DNA from: Fratercula arctica
Taxonomy: Eukaryota > Chordata > Aves > Charadriiformes > Alcidae
NCBI GenBank assembly: GCA_947846985.1
Contig: CANTUZ010000023.1
Span: forward strand, 6,095,677-6,159,676
Reading direction: 5' to 3'
DNA length: 64,000 nt
How positions within the stretch are numbered: position 1 is the stretch's first letter; each line of letters opens with the position of its first letter. Below are positions 10,946 through 23,757 of the stretch, piece by piece. Made by a program: the position numbers and the translations under genes. The notes under the pieces were generated by a model. That model was not told the DNA's origin. It saw nothing but the letters and a program-made list of their open reading frames with translations, and did no database searches.

Positions 10946-13900
10946 GAGGACACAAATCAGCTGTCCGTCCCCTCCTGGGAGGAGCTGGGACAGCGGCAGT
11001 GGGTCAGTCACAGCCATAAGGTGCGTGTCAGATCTCTCAAGCTTTGGACTTGTCGTTAATCACTTCCCTGTAAAACTTCTTAGGCAGCGCAGTCTTGGAA
11101 GGTCACCGGAAATAAATCAGTCCTGATTCGCAGCAGATCTGATTAATTGTCGCTCAAGGTCACAGAGATAAATTCCAGTGTGTGTCTGATTGTTTTTCAG
11201 GGTAATGTGCGACTGTTTAAAAAGCAATCCTGTGTGTAAACTGGGTTTTGTTTGTTTGTGCGTGTTGCATAATTAATAAATCACAACAGGAAGACTGGAA
11301 ATTCATAAACGAGGGACTCTGCCAGATCTGCAGGGGACTTTTTTCCACAAGTAGAGAAAGGTGAGATGATTTCGGGTATAACAGAGGTAAAGCAACTTTG
11401 TCTTTCACACCTTTTTAGCATGGCTTTTATTGCCCCTCTAGTAGCAGTCCGGAGGAGTCCTGGTTTTAAACCCTCGTATTTCTCTCCTGTTGGGAGAGGA
11501 GAAATGAGATCAACAGAATGAAGCCTGTAGTAAAGTTGTGGAAAATACTGCTTCCTTTTTCTCTTTAAAGAGAAAAGGGGTTGAACTGAACCATTTAAAT
11601 GGATTGAACTGCAAGTTTTAGCATAGAAGACTTAGGCTAAGTTTCATCCACATTTTCTATATTATTTGCATTATCTGTATATAATTTGCACATTATCTAT
11701 ATTATAACATGTGAGGTATCTACTTAGATATCTCACATGTTATAATTGATTCTGCAAAATAAACGTATAGAAAGTTCATTGTGCACCAAACTACTTGGGT
11801 TATTTCAGGCCGGTTGACTTCCACGAACCTACCCCAAGGTTAACGTAGGTCTAAGTGCTTTCCTCATGCAGCAGAAGTTAAAGAATATTTTCAGACGGTT
11901 GACTTACTTTTTAGAGCACCGGACTTAGTACGGGCGAAATAATAAATGTGAGAGAATGGGTTTTAGGTAGCCAAGGCAGACGCGTAGCCTGCATTGCCTT
12001 CAGGCATCTTGAGCCATAACATTTCACGTAGGGTCACTGTGTAGAGAAGTTTGTGCCTGATAAATAAGGAAAATGAACAAAAAAATGTATCTCAGGTAGT
12101 ATTCTGGTGTTCCTGCAACTTGATAGAAGACTGCACGGGTATCATTCCGGTCCACTTGCTGTCAGAGTGAATTCAATTAACTTCAAAAAGCAAAATCTAT
12201 GGATAACTGCAAAGTGATAGCTCCAATGTCACCTTCGAATTAGGGAAGTCTTGGCTTCTTTGTAACTTTGGCAAACTGAAGAGAAGGTAAAAATTCATTA
12301 AATAGTTTCCTAGCATTGTTGGGTATCCAAATTCCCCCTTCCCCTTCAGAGAAACAGAGATTATGTTCAGGTTTTGGGGTTTTTTTCCTTAGATTAAACT
12401 TTGTGAAAGTGATGGATGTTGCCTGACTCTTGATTATAAGTGAGATGTCCCGTAGCACTAACCGTAGTTACTCGGCGCTGATAAATTGTGTGAAACTAAG
12501 GGAAGAAAACCATGGCTTTACTTTTTCACCTCCAGGAACAAGTGAAACGGAAGGAAATTGGTGGCATAGGTTACCTGAATGGGAAATGTTGAGTTTGGCA
12601 AAATATATTTGGGCCTAAACAAGGGGAAGGTGAGAAGAATCTGCTGGTGGTTGTTGTAGGTGCAACCAACGGGTGTCTGTCGCGGCCACCACCATTAGTC
12701 ATGGTTGATGAAGGATGGGTTTGTGTTGAGCTTTATGCCTTGATGACCTGTTGCTTAGAATAAAGACCTGCGGTATCAAAAGCCTTAGGATATTTCACTG
12801 AGCTCCATGGGAACCTCTGGCTGGTCAAAAGACTTAAGGTGAACTAGCTAAAAGGTGTTTCCCAGGCTGGAAAGTGTGTGTATATTAAATGGTTATTTTT
12901 TTCTCATGGAGTTTCGGTATCTGTCTCCAAGTGCTAAGTACTTTCAAGCTCTTGCTCTACCTGCATCTCAAGGTGCGTCATTGTTGCCTTGGTTCCTTTC
13001 TGACCCATGTGTGTGTTTAGCTCCCAGTTGCGCTGTATCGCTTCACCAACTTCTTTCTGACCGGACCCTTTGTACAATGAAACCTCCACGAGCCCTTTCG
13101 TGACATAAATATGTTATATTTAACTAGCCACTAAAGATCCATTTTCTGATCCCATTGAAATAAGGAAAGAATTTTTTTGTCTGTTCAAGTGGAAAGTTTT
13201 GGCATCATCTGAACAGCAAAGAAGAAAGTCTGTCTTGCGGAGTGGTCCCGTTTATTGAAGAAGAACCCGGCTCTGCGGCTCTCGGCTGGAGCCCCGGAGC
13301 TGCGGTGGATCGAAAGGCTGAATTCCTGTTCTGGTGAGGAGATGAGCTCACCCATTCAGCTGAGATATTTGGGACTGAATTAAAAAAAGAAAAAAAGCAA
13401 GAATCCATGAATTAAGGACTTAAAAATTTATACTACTTTTTGTACAAAAGGTATTTGAATCCTTTTCATATTAATAGCAGCGGCAGGATCACTTAATAGA
13501 AAATAAGGTCTTTGTTTATAACGCTCTGATTCCTTCACACCCAGAATTGTTAATAATACAGACTTTATTTTTAAACCCGTGATTTTTCGAAGGAGCATGA
13601 CACTTGTCAGTCTCAGTTAGATTAAAATTATCCCAACACCTCATGATTTCTAGCATGTGCATCCTTCATTATCTTGATGAATTTAGGACTCACTAACATG
13701 AATTTTAAAGACGATGAAAGTAAGGGAGAGAGGGAAGGAAAGTTCCAGGCTCAGATGTTTGAAGGACTGTAGTTACGTATGTCTCGACACTTTCACAAGG
13801 GAAATACCTGTGAACATAAGGGCCTGCGTGAGCTGTGGAAATCAAAATTTTGGACCGAGACTGAAGCCAGCCTTGGTCTCCTGCGCCTTAGGTGGGTGAA

Positions 13901-16825
13901 GGAACGACCGAGCCGCTTGTCGCATTGAAATGCCATTTTAACGCCATTTAAATGCATTTTGAAATTGCCAGCATAAATTTATGCCTTTAAAACGGCAAAG
14001 AAAAAAATGTGTGTGTGTACGTATGTGAAGAAACTTACGTTAACATTAGAAATTGGGGAAGCTATTAATAGAGATAGTCGGTGATGCACAACACAGTGAT
14101 CAGTGTGTCGCGAATTCAAGTCTATTTTAAGTGGAAAAAGCGAGGATGGAAAAATAAATCCTAGACTTCCACTGGGGCGCTGTTCAGATTAGCCTTAATC
14201 TTTCGAAATGAGAAGGGGGTGGGGGGAAGGAAATCCTTTTTGTAGGTTAAAATAAATGCACGGGAGGGAGCCCGCTATACGCAGCGTGACTGCGAAAGCC
14301 CCTCCCCGGTAATGGACAGTGTTGCAAAGGGAAAAATTGCTCCCGTAACGTAAGATGGAAATACTGACCCAAGGAACTGCCGCTGCGAAGCCGGTCACTG
14401 CGTGCACGTGGGATGCCGTGGTGTCGGTGCTGCGGGGGCTTCGCGATGCAACGGGCCCTTTCCTTTTCGAACATTGCATTCCGTGCAGAAGAGCTCTTCC
14501 AAATTGCATGTGCGTTGATTAACCGTGGTGCATAATTTATGCTTCTACTTATTTAATCACTCTGGAGTTTTGGTATTCGCTGGCAGTTGCTAGATTGCTT
14601 TATTAAATTTAGGCTGTGTTGAAGGAAATTTATTTTTGTGTGTTCCTCCCTCATAATTTTTTTTTCTTAAATGTTGTCACATAAATTACTGCGTTATCGA
14701 TGAATCTGCATGCAGAGCCTTCCTATTTAATTCTTATGCCAGGATCCTCTAAATCATGTATGGCGTATGTATTATATCTTACTTCATGCCATCCTTCTCA
14801 ATGATGGATTTACTTTCTTTGCTTTCTTCTCTTTTATATCAGATGAAGGCATTCAAACTTGCAAGCAACGGAGAACAAAAACCAAACCAACTAGATTTTG
14901 TCTCTTTCCTCAGAAAAGCATAGGACCTTGACATGACAAATATCTGTTAAATAACATCATAACATGAAATATAGTCATCTTACTACTTCTTCCCTTTCCC
15001 AGAGCAGTGTTAGGGTCAGGGGAGCAAAAAAGGGTCTGGTTAGAGGGGGTTAAGTCAAGGAGCAGTTGAACATTAGCTGCTTTCCGTAAGAAGGAGGAAG
15101 CTTTAATTGTCAAAGCGTTAATAAAGAACTCGGAAAATACAGATTCTTTGCTCTCTTTTGAGTTATTTAGTTTCAGATGTCATTTAGTCACGTGGCATAA
15201 AGAATAGGGTGAGGTCAATGAGATGAATCTTGGAGACATGGTGTAAGGTGCGTGATTGCCCATAAAACTTTCTTTGGATAAAGGAAGTCTGCCGTAGCTG
15301 TGATTTCTTTTAGCTCAACGTTGTAACCTCCTCTGTAGATGCGTTGGGTTTCAGTTTTGGAAAGTTCCTGCTGATGCCGTTACTTGTTACACATACTTTG
15401 CCTGGCATTTTATTTAATTAAAACAGTAAGGCGTTAGCAGAGCTACATTTGTGACTGCATAAATTGGAGTTAAAACAACCCAACAGCAACAGTCTTACGT
15501 GGGCGGGCATATTAGAACATCTGAAAATTTACCTATTTTTGATTTTGAAGGACAAATAGCCCTATACAAAGTTAAGTATTTCTTAGAAAATAACATTCCT
15601 TCCTTAAATTAGAATAGATGTATATTTTGATGCAACCAGGAAATATTTTTCTCAAAAGTTCTTAGAAGAAGCAAAATATTTACGGAGTTGGTGTGTATTT
15701 ATCAATATATGCTGATGTGTATGTAGTGTGGGTTTGGGTTTAATTTCGTACTTGTTATTTGTCTGAACGTACTTGATTTAGGAGTGTATGCATGCGTGTA
15801 TGTAGATATCTTTCAGCTAGTTCAGAGCTACCCCATGGAGCTGTTTTTAATGGAAAATTGTTTTCCCAGTTATTCTCATTGCTAGTATCTGCTTCCAGTG
15901 GTAAAATTAAGTTTCCACCAATAATTTTTTCAGGCAGCTATCAACGTCATCCTGATTCTGCATTTCTCTGCCAAATTTACATTCTTCCTTAGCAAAACAA
16001 ATCTCCCACGAGTTACAGGATTTCTTTGTAATCTATAAACCAATCCCTTGGATATATATGAGCACATAGCTATATCGCTGTAAATCCTACAAAAGGGGAA
16101 AAAAAGGCATTTGAAGAGATAGCGTTTTAATGAGAAAATTAACTTCACAGTGGTTACTTTGGGTTTTGAAGGATTCTCAACCGCAAAAACTGCATTTAAG
16201 GTTTTTTCATCTGTTTTGTTAACCATCTGAAGTGGAATAGACCTAATCTTCCTAGATTAAAGTTCCACAAATTTGAAGGCCATAGCGTACGCAGATATTC
16301 TTTTGTAGTCTTTACTAAAATACTCTAATCATCAGAAAAAGTGGGCATTAGACTTCGAATACGGAGATTGTGTGCCGTGCCGTGGTTTATAGAGAAACTC
16401 TGCGTGTGAACTCCCCAAGAACTGGGGATTGGAGTCGGAACTTCCCAGAGCCAATGAGAAATGTGCTGTTGAGGATGTTTAATCTCAGGTAAATGATTTG
16501 TGTATTCGTTTTGAAAACTGATGTATAATAATTTATCAATCATATATTTGGAATAGTTATTTGTAGGAAATGTGCTTATATTCATGTCTCTTAAGAAATG
16601 AAAATAACCCAAATCCTGGTTGTTATTTTCTAACGTAACTTTGTGACTGAAGTTACGGACCAAAATTCATTAGGAGTCGTGGAAACCGTTGGCCCTTAAC
16701 TTTCTCTCGAGGTAATTGATGCTTTGCATACAAAAAGTAATGCCAAGGGGAGCTTTGGGTGGCTGCAAGGCAGCAATAAACAATTTCATGGGTGAGCAGC
16801 AGGGTGATTGCTCGGCCTCTCCAGC
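10946..16825. other. AT-rich unique sequence, no gene recognised
   Basis: I see no coding homology, RNA gene or recent transposon in this 5.9-kb stretch. It contains the hairpin at 11702-11745 and an AT-rich motif cluster at 13925-13990, and scattered AT-rich blocks such as 14521-14660. Open frames reach about 130 codons on both strands but have no recognisable domains. Confidence 0.55.
11655..11745. repeat. AT-rich imperfect tandem repeat followed by a 20-bp hairpin
   Basis: From about 11655 to 11700 three imperfect copies of a roughly 20-base ctatattatttgcattat-like unit follow one another. They run directly into an inverted repeat. The left arm at 11702-11721 and right arm at 11726-11745 are 20 bases each, complementary at 19 positions plus one G-T pair, with a 4-base loop (actt). 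The outermost flanking pair is also complementary. The hairpin could be a tiny palindromic transposon remnant or a templated replication error. The loop is too short for a typical microRNA precursor. Confidence 0.85.
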
Positions 16826-16827
16826 CC

Positions 16828-17242
16828 TGGGTCCAGCTATGAGGACAGGCTGAGAGAGCTGGGGGGGTTCAGCCTGGAGAAGAGAAGGCTCCGGGGAGAC
16901 CTTCCAGCCCCTGCCAGGCCCTAAAGGGGCTCCAGGAAAGCTGGGGAGGGGCTGTTTGCAAGGGCATGGAGCCATAGGACGAGGGGCAATGGTTTAAACT
17001 AGAGCAGGGCAGGTTTAGATGAGACATGAGGAAGAAGTTCTTTACCCTGAGGGTGGTGAGACACTGGCCCAGGTTGCCCAGAGAGGGGGTGGAGGCCCCA
17101 TCCCTGGAGCCATTCAAGGCCAGGCTGGATGAGGCTCTGAGCAACCTGATCTAGTTGAAGATGTCCCTGCTGACTGCAGGGGGTGGGACTAGATGGCCTT
17201 TAGAGGTCCCTTCCAACCCAACGCAGTCTATGATGCTATGAA
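16828..17242 (+). mobile_element. CR1 LINE 3' fragment, young subfamily B
   Basis: The copy reads on the plus strand: gacaggctgagagagctggg, then ttcagcctggagaagagaag, gctccggggagaccttccag, then the ORF2-terminal region and the 3' tip (aggtcccttccaacccaacg, then tctatgatgctatga). It is truncated at the 5' end near 16828. Diagnostic words (ggctgtttgcaagggcatgg, gagagggggtggaggcccca, ctgagcaacctgatctagtt) are shared with the opposite-strand copy at 37648-37948, so the two form a subfamily distinct from subfamily A. It has no intact coding frame. Confidence 0.93.
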
Positions 17243-18192
17243 ATGTCACACAGTATAAGGCTCTTGGTTTAATGTCTGAGGGGGGGTTCTGTCACATCCA
17301 TGGCGATTTGCTTGCACACCTATCCTAACAATGAAATTGGCAACCCATTAACAGGGATCCACAGGAAGATACCGCCAATTAAGGGACTAATAAGATCCAG
17401 TGGGAAGCACTGGACTTGTGTTCCGGTGTGGATTGCTCCCCTCTTTAATGCCTTTGTTTTTCTATGAAAAAAATGTAGTGCTATTTTCAAAGCCTCCCAG
17501 GTTTTGATAATTGTAGCATCTATTCTGCTGAGATTGTCTCAAGGTGCTCTCTAAATATTTTAAATTTAAAAAAATCAAGAAAAATTTCTTTGTCCTTAAG
17601 AGTTTGCAGTCTGAATATTCAGGATAACAAAAGTAGTAAAAGAAAGTTGTTTTCTTTAAACAGACTAAGATGGAATGGTGAAGCTCTTTTTTGCATAGGA
17701 ACTGTGCTGTCTTAACTGAGAAGAGAATCCAGATCTCTGGAATTAATTAATATTAATTCATTATTTATGTAATATAAATCATGTAATTACCATGTGCAAT
17801 TTCCGTTTCAAACTTGGTTAATTTATCATTTTATGTCCTTGTAAACTATGGCTGAATACAGCATTTCAGTTTTATCTTAATGTAGCTTTTGTTAATTAAT
17901 TTTTCTCGAACATAACTTTGGGCTTGTTTTCTAGCTGCCGTACGTATAGTCATGCTTGTAGATCTAGTCTGTGGTACCAAAAAGAAACACTAAGGGACTG
18001 TGAATCCGTGGATTACTGGCTGACTCGATGGTTCCTCCAAAGGAACTGTGAGCATCTGTTCGGTCAGTGCAGGTTTAGGTACCTTTGATCTGGGCATGAA
18101 GCACTAACACCATGAACTTGTGTAATGCAGATACGGGGTTTGTGCTGCAGCTGCTTAAGAAAGTCTCATTATTGTGAGTATATATATATGTA

Positions 18193-18226
<34 letters not shown>

Positions 18227-21200
18227 TTTTAAATGAAGAGCTGCACGTCCTGGCTGGAGGCAGAAAGTAGAAAGCGTGCTCAGTCTGAGATATTCGGTGG
18301 TTTCCACAACCGGGAATGTGAGCTCCTCCTGATCTCCAGTACAGTGTCCTCGTATGGAACAGGGCATCGCTGCATCTCTCATGCCCCGGGCTCGCTGTGT
18401 CTCTGTGTGTCCGTGGATTCGTGTGCACCGCTTAGTATACCAACATCTTAGTGTTACTGAAGGCTCTGATATACAGGATGGTACCTGGTCATAATTTGGG
18501 TGACTCTTCCATGCTCACCCTTTCTTCAAAGGACAGCTGATTGCTTTGAAATGAAACTGAAGCGAGCGATAAAGATGGTGAACGATAAGGAAAAAGGGCT
18601 CTGTCTCGTATCGTAGGGTCAGAGATGCCGAGGCCAGGCGTACCGCTCAGTCTTCTCATTCAGCCTCGCCCACAGGGCACGGCATTCTGTTAGTCTGAAT
18701 ATACCAAGAGTGAGCCCAGGATCCAGACAATTCCCTGAAGGAGTTTTTTAGCAGCCCTGAAGTTTTCTTTTTCAAAACGTAGTTCGGTTTGTTGTTGTTG
18801 ATGGTACGGCTGCTATGAGCTGTTTTCTGAGCAACCGGTGGTTTTCTCAGCTTCTTCCTTCCCCAGCCGCCTCCCCAAAGGCTCCTTCTCTCCCATTCCT
18901 CCTGCAGTGAGGTGAGGAACCCGTGAACTCATGGCGCTCTGAGTGCGTGGCGCAGGTCAGCTCGGGTTTGATTTCCGTGGAGATGCAGAGCAGCTGATAA
19001 TTTGTTTCATCCTAAACTCACATTTTCAATTAGCTGTCTACTAAGAGCAATATATCGTTATGCCGTGCATTGACAGGTAGACAGTCAAAGCTGTATTTTT
19101 AGTTCTTGCACTCCAGTTTTCCCTCTAGATGCTCATACTCTTTTTTTCATAATGTAAAAAATATTAATTAATGGGAGACTATCACTCGCGCAGTGACACT
19201 GGCTGTCAGTAACTAACGAATGTGATTTAAAAAAAAAAAAGCTAAATAACGGAACTGCGAGCGCACAGCAGAGATGGCAGTATGATAAGGGAGATGAGAG
19301 AAGTTAATTGCTGGACTTTAAAATATCTTGGGAAGGGAGGTGTTGAAAAAGTTTACAGCACAAATTAATGATATATAGCAAATTAATTAGAAAGACTAAA
19401 GCTAGAAATGAAATCCTGATTATAAAAGAAGCAAAGATGTGGACTGGAGTCTTGGGGAAAATGGTCGTTGTACCCTAACGTTAATGGGACATCACCAGGC
19501 TATTTGAGGACTCTGTCGCAGGACATTTGGGGGTGCGGAGGAGTGGAAGGGTGCTCCTCATCTTCTGCTTCACCGGAGCAGGAGAGGGTGCGGTGTGGCA
19601 CGGCGAGGAGAGGTTAAAGCGTTAACTCAGCCCTGCTGAGAGGCGGTGAATGGTTTGGCCGTCAGAGCTGATCTTGTTGACGGGTTGAGTTGTGTTCGGG
19701 CATCCCAGGGGATGGAAGGACACGGGTATCGTCTGGGTGGCGGAGGGGGCAGATAGGACCACTTTTTCCTCTATTTCTGCCTGCAGTCCCCTCTCCCTGG
19801 GGTGACACGACAGTGAGAACAAGGCAACACATAGCTAAAAGAGAGAAAATTTGGATGCGGGGAAATAAAATGATGATGTTGTGCAGGCTCCTGTGGAGAT
19901 TGAGCATTGAGGTGCTGTTGGGGGTAGGAAATAACTACATTGTCCTTAAAATCTGCTATTCTAGGTCTGCTAGAAATAGAGTTCCTCTTTTCTGTTGTGT
20001 GCAGTCAAACCCCTCTAAATGGCGTTGTTATGCCTCTCTTGATGAGGTCTCCCGGGGACAACCTCGCTTGAGACGTTTCCTCCTTCCTATATTGGCCTTT
20101 GGACTTTGCTCAAGTGCAGCAGCAATTGAACACATAAGTTCCCTATCACAGGGTTATCTCCGTCCCTGAAAAAAAGAGATCTGAGGAGTATAATGTCTTT
20201 TTCATCTCTGAGCATGATAATGTTCTCTGTCAACCTTTCCTTCAACCCTCTTGGTACCAAAGAGAATAAAAAAATGCCCCCTTGATTTCCTCAGTGAGCT
20301 CTGGATCGAGCCTGTACTTTTTACAATATTTTGGATGTGGGGAGAGAAAGGTGAACAGAATAATAACAGAGAACCGTGAGACAGTGTTGTGTCACAGTCC
20401 TCGAGGTATTTCTTCTCAAGGTTTTTGGATCACATGCTCTCTTCAGAGGTCATCTATTAATAGGTTATGAAAGATTAGTTGGTGATCGTTAGATGTTTTC
20501 AATAAACTATAAGTCATTTGTTTGAGGTAGATACTGTGTTCAACAGGCCAATAATCAAAGCAGTGCTGTTTCTGTGTTAATGTTTTATCTATACATACAG
20601 CTGTTTAATCAATTCACACTAGAGATCCTTTCCTAACGCACTCTCAAAACCTAAATGTCCCTTAAAAGTTTTTGGTAAACGCCTTCTAGTGATGTTTAGA
20701 TTTCACAGATACATCCTTTTCACGTGTGATGAGTATTTTAATGTATTTTTGTGATCTGTTAAGCGGGTACTTTTAAAATCACCTGCACCTGATTGTCTGT
20801 TCCATTACATGTCAGTTCCTCCTCTCATCTTCCTTGTTCAGCATCCCCTATGGAAAGACTTTTGGAAGTTTACTTTAGATTTGCCTTTCTAAATTTTATA
20901 TATTACATTGTCTAGCAGGTCGCTCCATGCGACCTTTCCAAGTGGTTTCAGAACTGAGCCTGCGGTTCTGAGAATATCTGAACCCAGATCTTTTTGCTTA
21001 GGCGATAGCAGTATTCCCTATTCAAAAAATAAGTGGTAGGGGGCATCAGCCATTCATTTATAGCCTGCTTCTTACTGCATTGCAATGTAAATACATTGAG
21101 GAAGGTATGAAATTGCTTGTGCTGCAGTATAACAAGCTGCACGTGTACATGTAGATTCTTTTTCCAATATCACTTTCCAAACTCCAAGCCATCCCAGAGT

Positions 21201-21755
21201 GCTTTACCAAGTCAAATTACTTATTTATGGACTCCTGCAAAATAAGTCTGCTGTACAGCACTGCCTGTGTAGCTTTCATCACTGTAATTGTCTTAGCGTG
21301 TCTGCTAAGTAGTTACAAATATGATACCTCATTCATTTCTTTCAGCTTGTTCGGCATTTCGTAGCAGCGAGCGCGCTAGGATTTAATTTACTCGAATTGC
21401 TACCGTATGATCTTTCCCTGGGTGTTTTGGCCAAGGTTCCGACTGCCGTGGCTGGCGTGCTCCCGACGGCGCTCCGAGGAGTGGGATGCACTCCCAGAGC
21501 TCACCCGCCAGGTTCTTCGGCACTGACAAGGCTGAAAGGTCGGAGCCCCCACAAAGCTGGCATAGGAGCTTTTGCAGAGAAAGGCGGCTACAAAATTTTT
21601 TTCCCTCCTATGATATTTGGTTTCTCTCTGCTCCTGCGTTTTCTCCGTTGACTTCTGTGAGGCTTAAAATAACAGTCTTTGAGCTCGGCGGCAATCCCTG
21701 GGTAGCTGGAGAATGGCAGAGAGCTCATGTCATGTGTCAGTGTAGTTTAAATCAG
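17243..21755. other. Unique sequence with one large simple repeat, no gene recognised
   Basis: Apart from the (TA)n/(T)n tract at 18179-18230 I recognise nothing. Open frames on both strands across 19622-20169 overlap each other and have no domain signature. Phased runs of A and T are common near 17540-17900. Confidence 0.55.
18179..18230. repeat. (TA)n microsatellite joined to T22 run
   Basis: An alternating TA tract of about 30 bases, broken by one G at 18190, passes directly into a run of 22 T. On the minus strand this reads A22 followed by (TA)n, but no retrocopy body is recognisable upstream of the A run. It is likely to be length-polymorphic. Confidence 0.95.
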
Positions 21756-22095
21756 AATCATAAAATCAGAGAACCATTTTGGTTGGAAGGGACCTTTCAG
21801 ATCATCAAGTCCAACCGTCAACCCAACACTGCCCAAACCCCCACTACCCCACGTCCCTCAGCACCGCATCTGCCCGGCTTTTCAATCCCTCCAGGGATGG
21901 CGACTCCACCACTGCCCTGGGCAACCTCTTCCAATGCTTGACAACCCTTTCCATGAAGGAATTTTTCCTAATATCCATCCTAAACCTCCCCTGGCGCAAC
22001 TCGAGGCCGTTCCCTCTTATCCTTGGGAGAAGAGACTGACCCCCGCTGGCTACACCCTCCTTTTAGGGAGCTGTAGGGAGCGATAAGAAGATCTT
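21756..22095 (-). mobile_element. CR1 LINE 3' fragment, subfamily C
   Basis: The 3' end is at about 21756 (atcataaaatcagagaacca), followed by ttggttggaagggacctttc and agatcatcaagtccaaccgt. The body carries a distinctive block (cctcagcaccgcatctgccc) that is absent from subfamilies A and B but resembles the 140-bp tip at 10803. The minus strand is sense. The 5' end is truncated near the aagatcttgcc word at about 22095. It is a dead fragment. Confidence 0.9.
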
Positions 22096-22099
22096 GCCT

Positions 22100-23490
22100 T
22101 TCTAATCAAAACTTCTCCTTTTGTATACTGGCCAACTGATATAATAGATCACTGTTTTAGCTTAGGCCTCGCTTTTTTTTTTTTTTTTGATGCCCTGGTT
22201 TACTAGTAAAAGCTTACCGCAATGAGGTGGCCACCTCGCCCCGAGGAGTGAAGTTCTCCAAGTCTCTCTGGACTGTTCCATCGTGCCAATGGAAAGGACT
22301 CTTCCAGTTTACAGACCGTGTTTGCACATACAGACAAATATGAAGGATTTGTACCCCAGGGAAGTGTCACCTGTGCTGCAAATCCCTGTTTCCCTGGCCT
22401 GCAGCTGGGGCTGAAGGCTGTGATGGTGTGAGCTGGTTCCTCGCTGGACGTGGTAGTAGCTCATCCATGCCAGCTGCGCAGCTGGCCTTAGGGCTTTGTT
22501 TTGGGAGCTGGCCGTCAGTTGGGAGACAAAATCCCAACATGGGCAGGGTCTAAAAGCAATTAATGTCTTGGCACGCTACCAGAGTTGATCTTTGAAGGTG
22601 AAAATCAAGTCAGTGTGTCGATCTGGACTGCCTTAAAGGAGCCAGTTTTCTCCTAAATGATGTTGCAGATATTTTATTAAAGCTAGCAAAATTTGTGCCC
22701 CAATGGTTTTCATCTTGAAAGCTGATGTTACTGCAGTTTCATTATTCAACCCATCAGGCAGCAACGGTTTCATAAATGAATGCCATGGCATGCCAGGGTG
22801 GTAGCATTACTGAATAAACTGGATTTTCATCCAGCCATGACCGTTTGGATTATAACATTTAGAATCCATCGCTTCAGTAACTTCTCTTAAGCAAAGATCA
22901 CAGCACAATGTGAGCTCTTAAAACCACAGGAGGGACGGAGGAAATGTTTTAAAGGGCTTCGAGTTGCATGTACAGATTAAGGGAAATCCAGGTGGGAGAG
23001 GTTAATAGAGTAATGCCTTTGTTAGCAATGGCTGGGAACAGGAAAACAATCCTTCGTGTTTCTTAGATCCCACTTTTATCCCAAAGCTCCTGACACAAGA
23101 TTTCTTCTCAGTGCTATTAACAGCTGAACCCAAAGAGGTTCAGAATGCAGCAAAGTGTGCAGATGCTTGATTTCAGACCAAAACTTAGGGTTTGAGCTTT
23201 TTGGCATGGATATTTTTACTTTGAACTAAACCAGAAACTCTTCTGATGGGATAATGTGATATCCACAATCCTGCTGTTATCGATTAATGATTCCGATGGT
23301 GGCTATCAGAATGGTTGAAGGAACCTTATAAGATTCTCCATGAAAATACCCTTTTTTCTTTCTTTTCACTGCAGCTAGGAACGCCCTTTTCTAACTTTCC
23401 GATGTAGCTGCCAGGATAAATAAGTTTGTCTCTTTTCTTGTGTCTCTTCTTTGTCTCAATTATATTTGATTTGAGTCTGAATGGAGAGTG
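22100..23490. other. Unique sequence, possible conserved non-coding block
   Basis: No gene or transposon is recognised. A T16 run lies at 22173-22188. The part at 22600-22900 is AT-rich with several homeodomain-like TAAT cores and a tgccatggca palindrome. It has the look of conserved regulatory sequence, but this is only an impression from composition and cannot be confirmed without comparison to other genomes. Confidence 0.3.
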
Positions 23491-23494
23491 TTTA

Positions 23495-23625
23495 GTTACA
23501 GTATTTGCTAGTTCCCTGACAGCAACCGGGATAATTTGGGGCAATTTACTGAACCTTTTTGTGCATCAGGTACCTATTTTTAAGCGAAGATAATGAGAGT
23601 TCTGTTCTACCTGTCTGTTTCTGAT
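23495..23625 (+). repeat. MIR (CORE-SINE) relic
   Basis: The segment ggcaatttactgaacctttt, then gtgcatcaggtacctatttt and aagcgaagataatgagagtt, follows the MIR core and post-core (consensus from memory: caagttacttaacctctctg, gcctcagtttcctcatctgt, aaaatgggataataatag). Spacing is preserved, but roughly a third of positions differ. No tRNA-like head is visible. MIRs predate the split of mammals and reptiles, so in a bird such copies are old and decayed. Confidence 0.6.
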
Positions 23626-23741
23626 GTCTCCTAATACACATTCCTGACCTTGCCTGGGGCTCCTATTTATATAACATTTAGGTTGCAGTATAAACAATTA
23701 TGTTCTGTTGTATTTATGTTTACCCGTCGGGCTTGTGAGGA

Positions 23742-23757
23742 TTTTTTTTTTTTTTTT
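23742..23757. repeat. T16 homopolymer
   Basis: A run of 16 T follows gaggat. It is translated as polyphenylalanine in one overlapping frame and has no gene context. Confidence 0.9.

Noticed and set aside
11702..11745. MicroRNA precursor
   Set aside because: The stem is only 20-21 bp with a 4-base loop, shorter than a typical Drosha/Dicer substrate, and flanking bases do not extend the stem.
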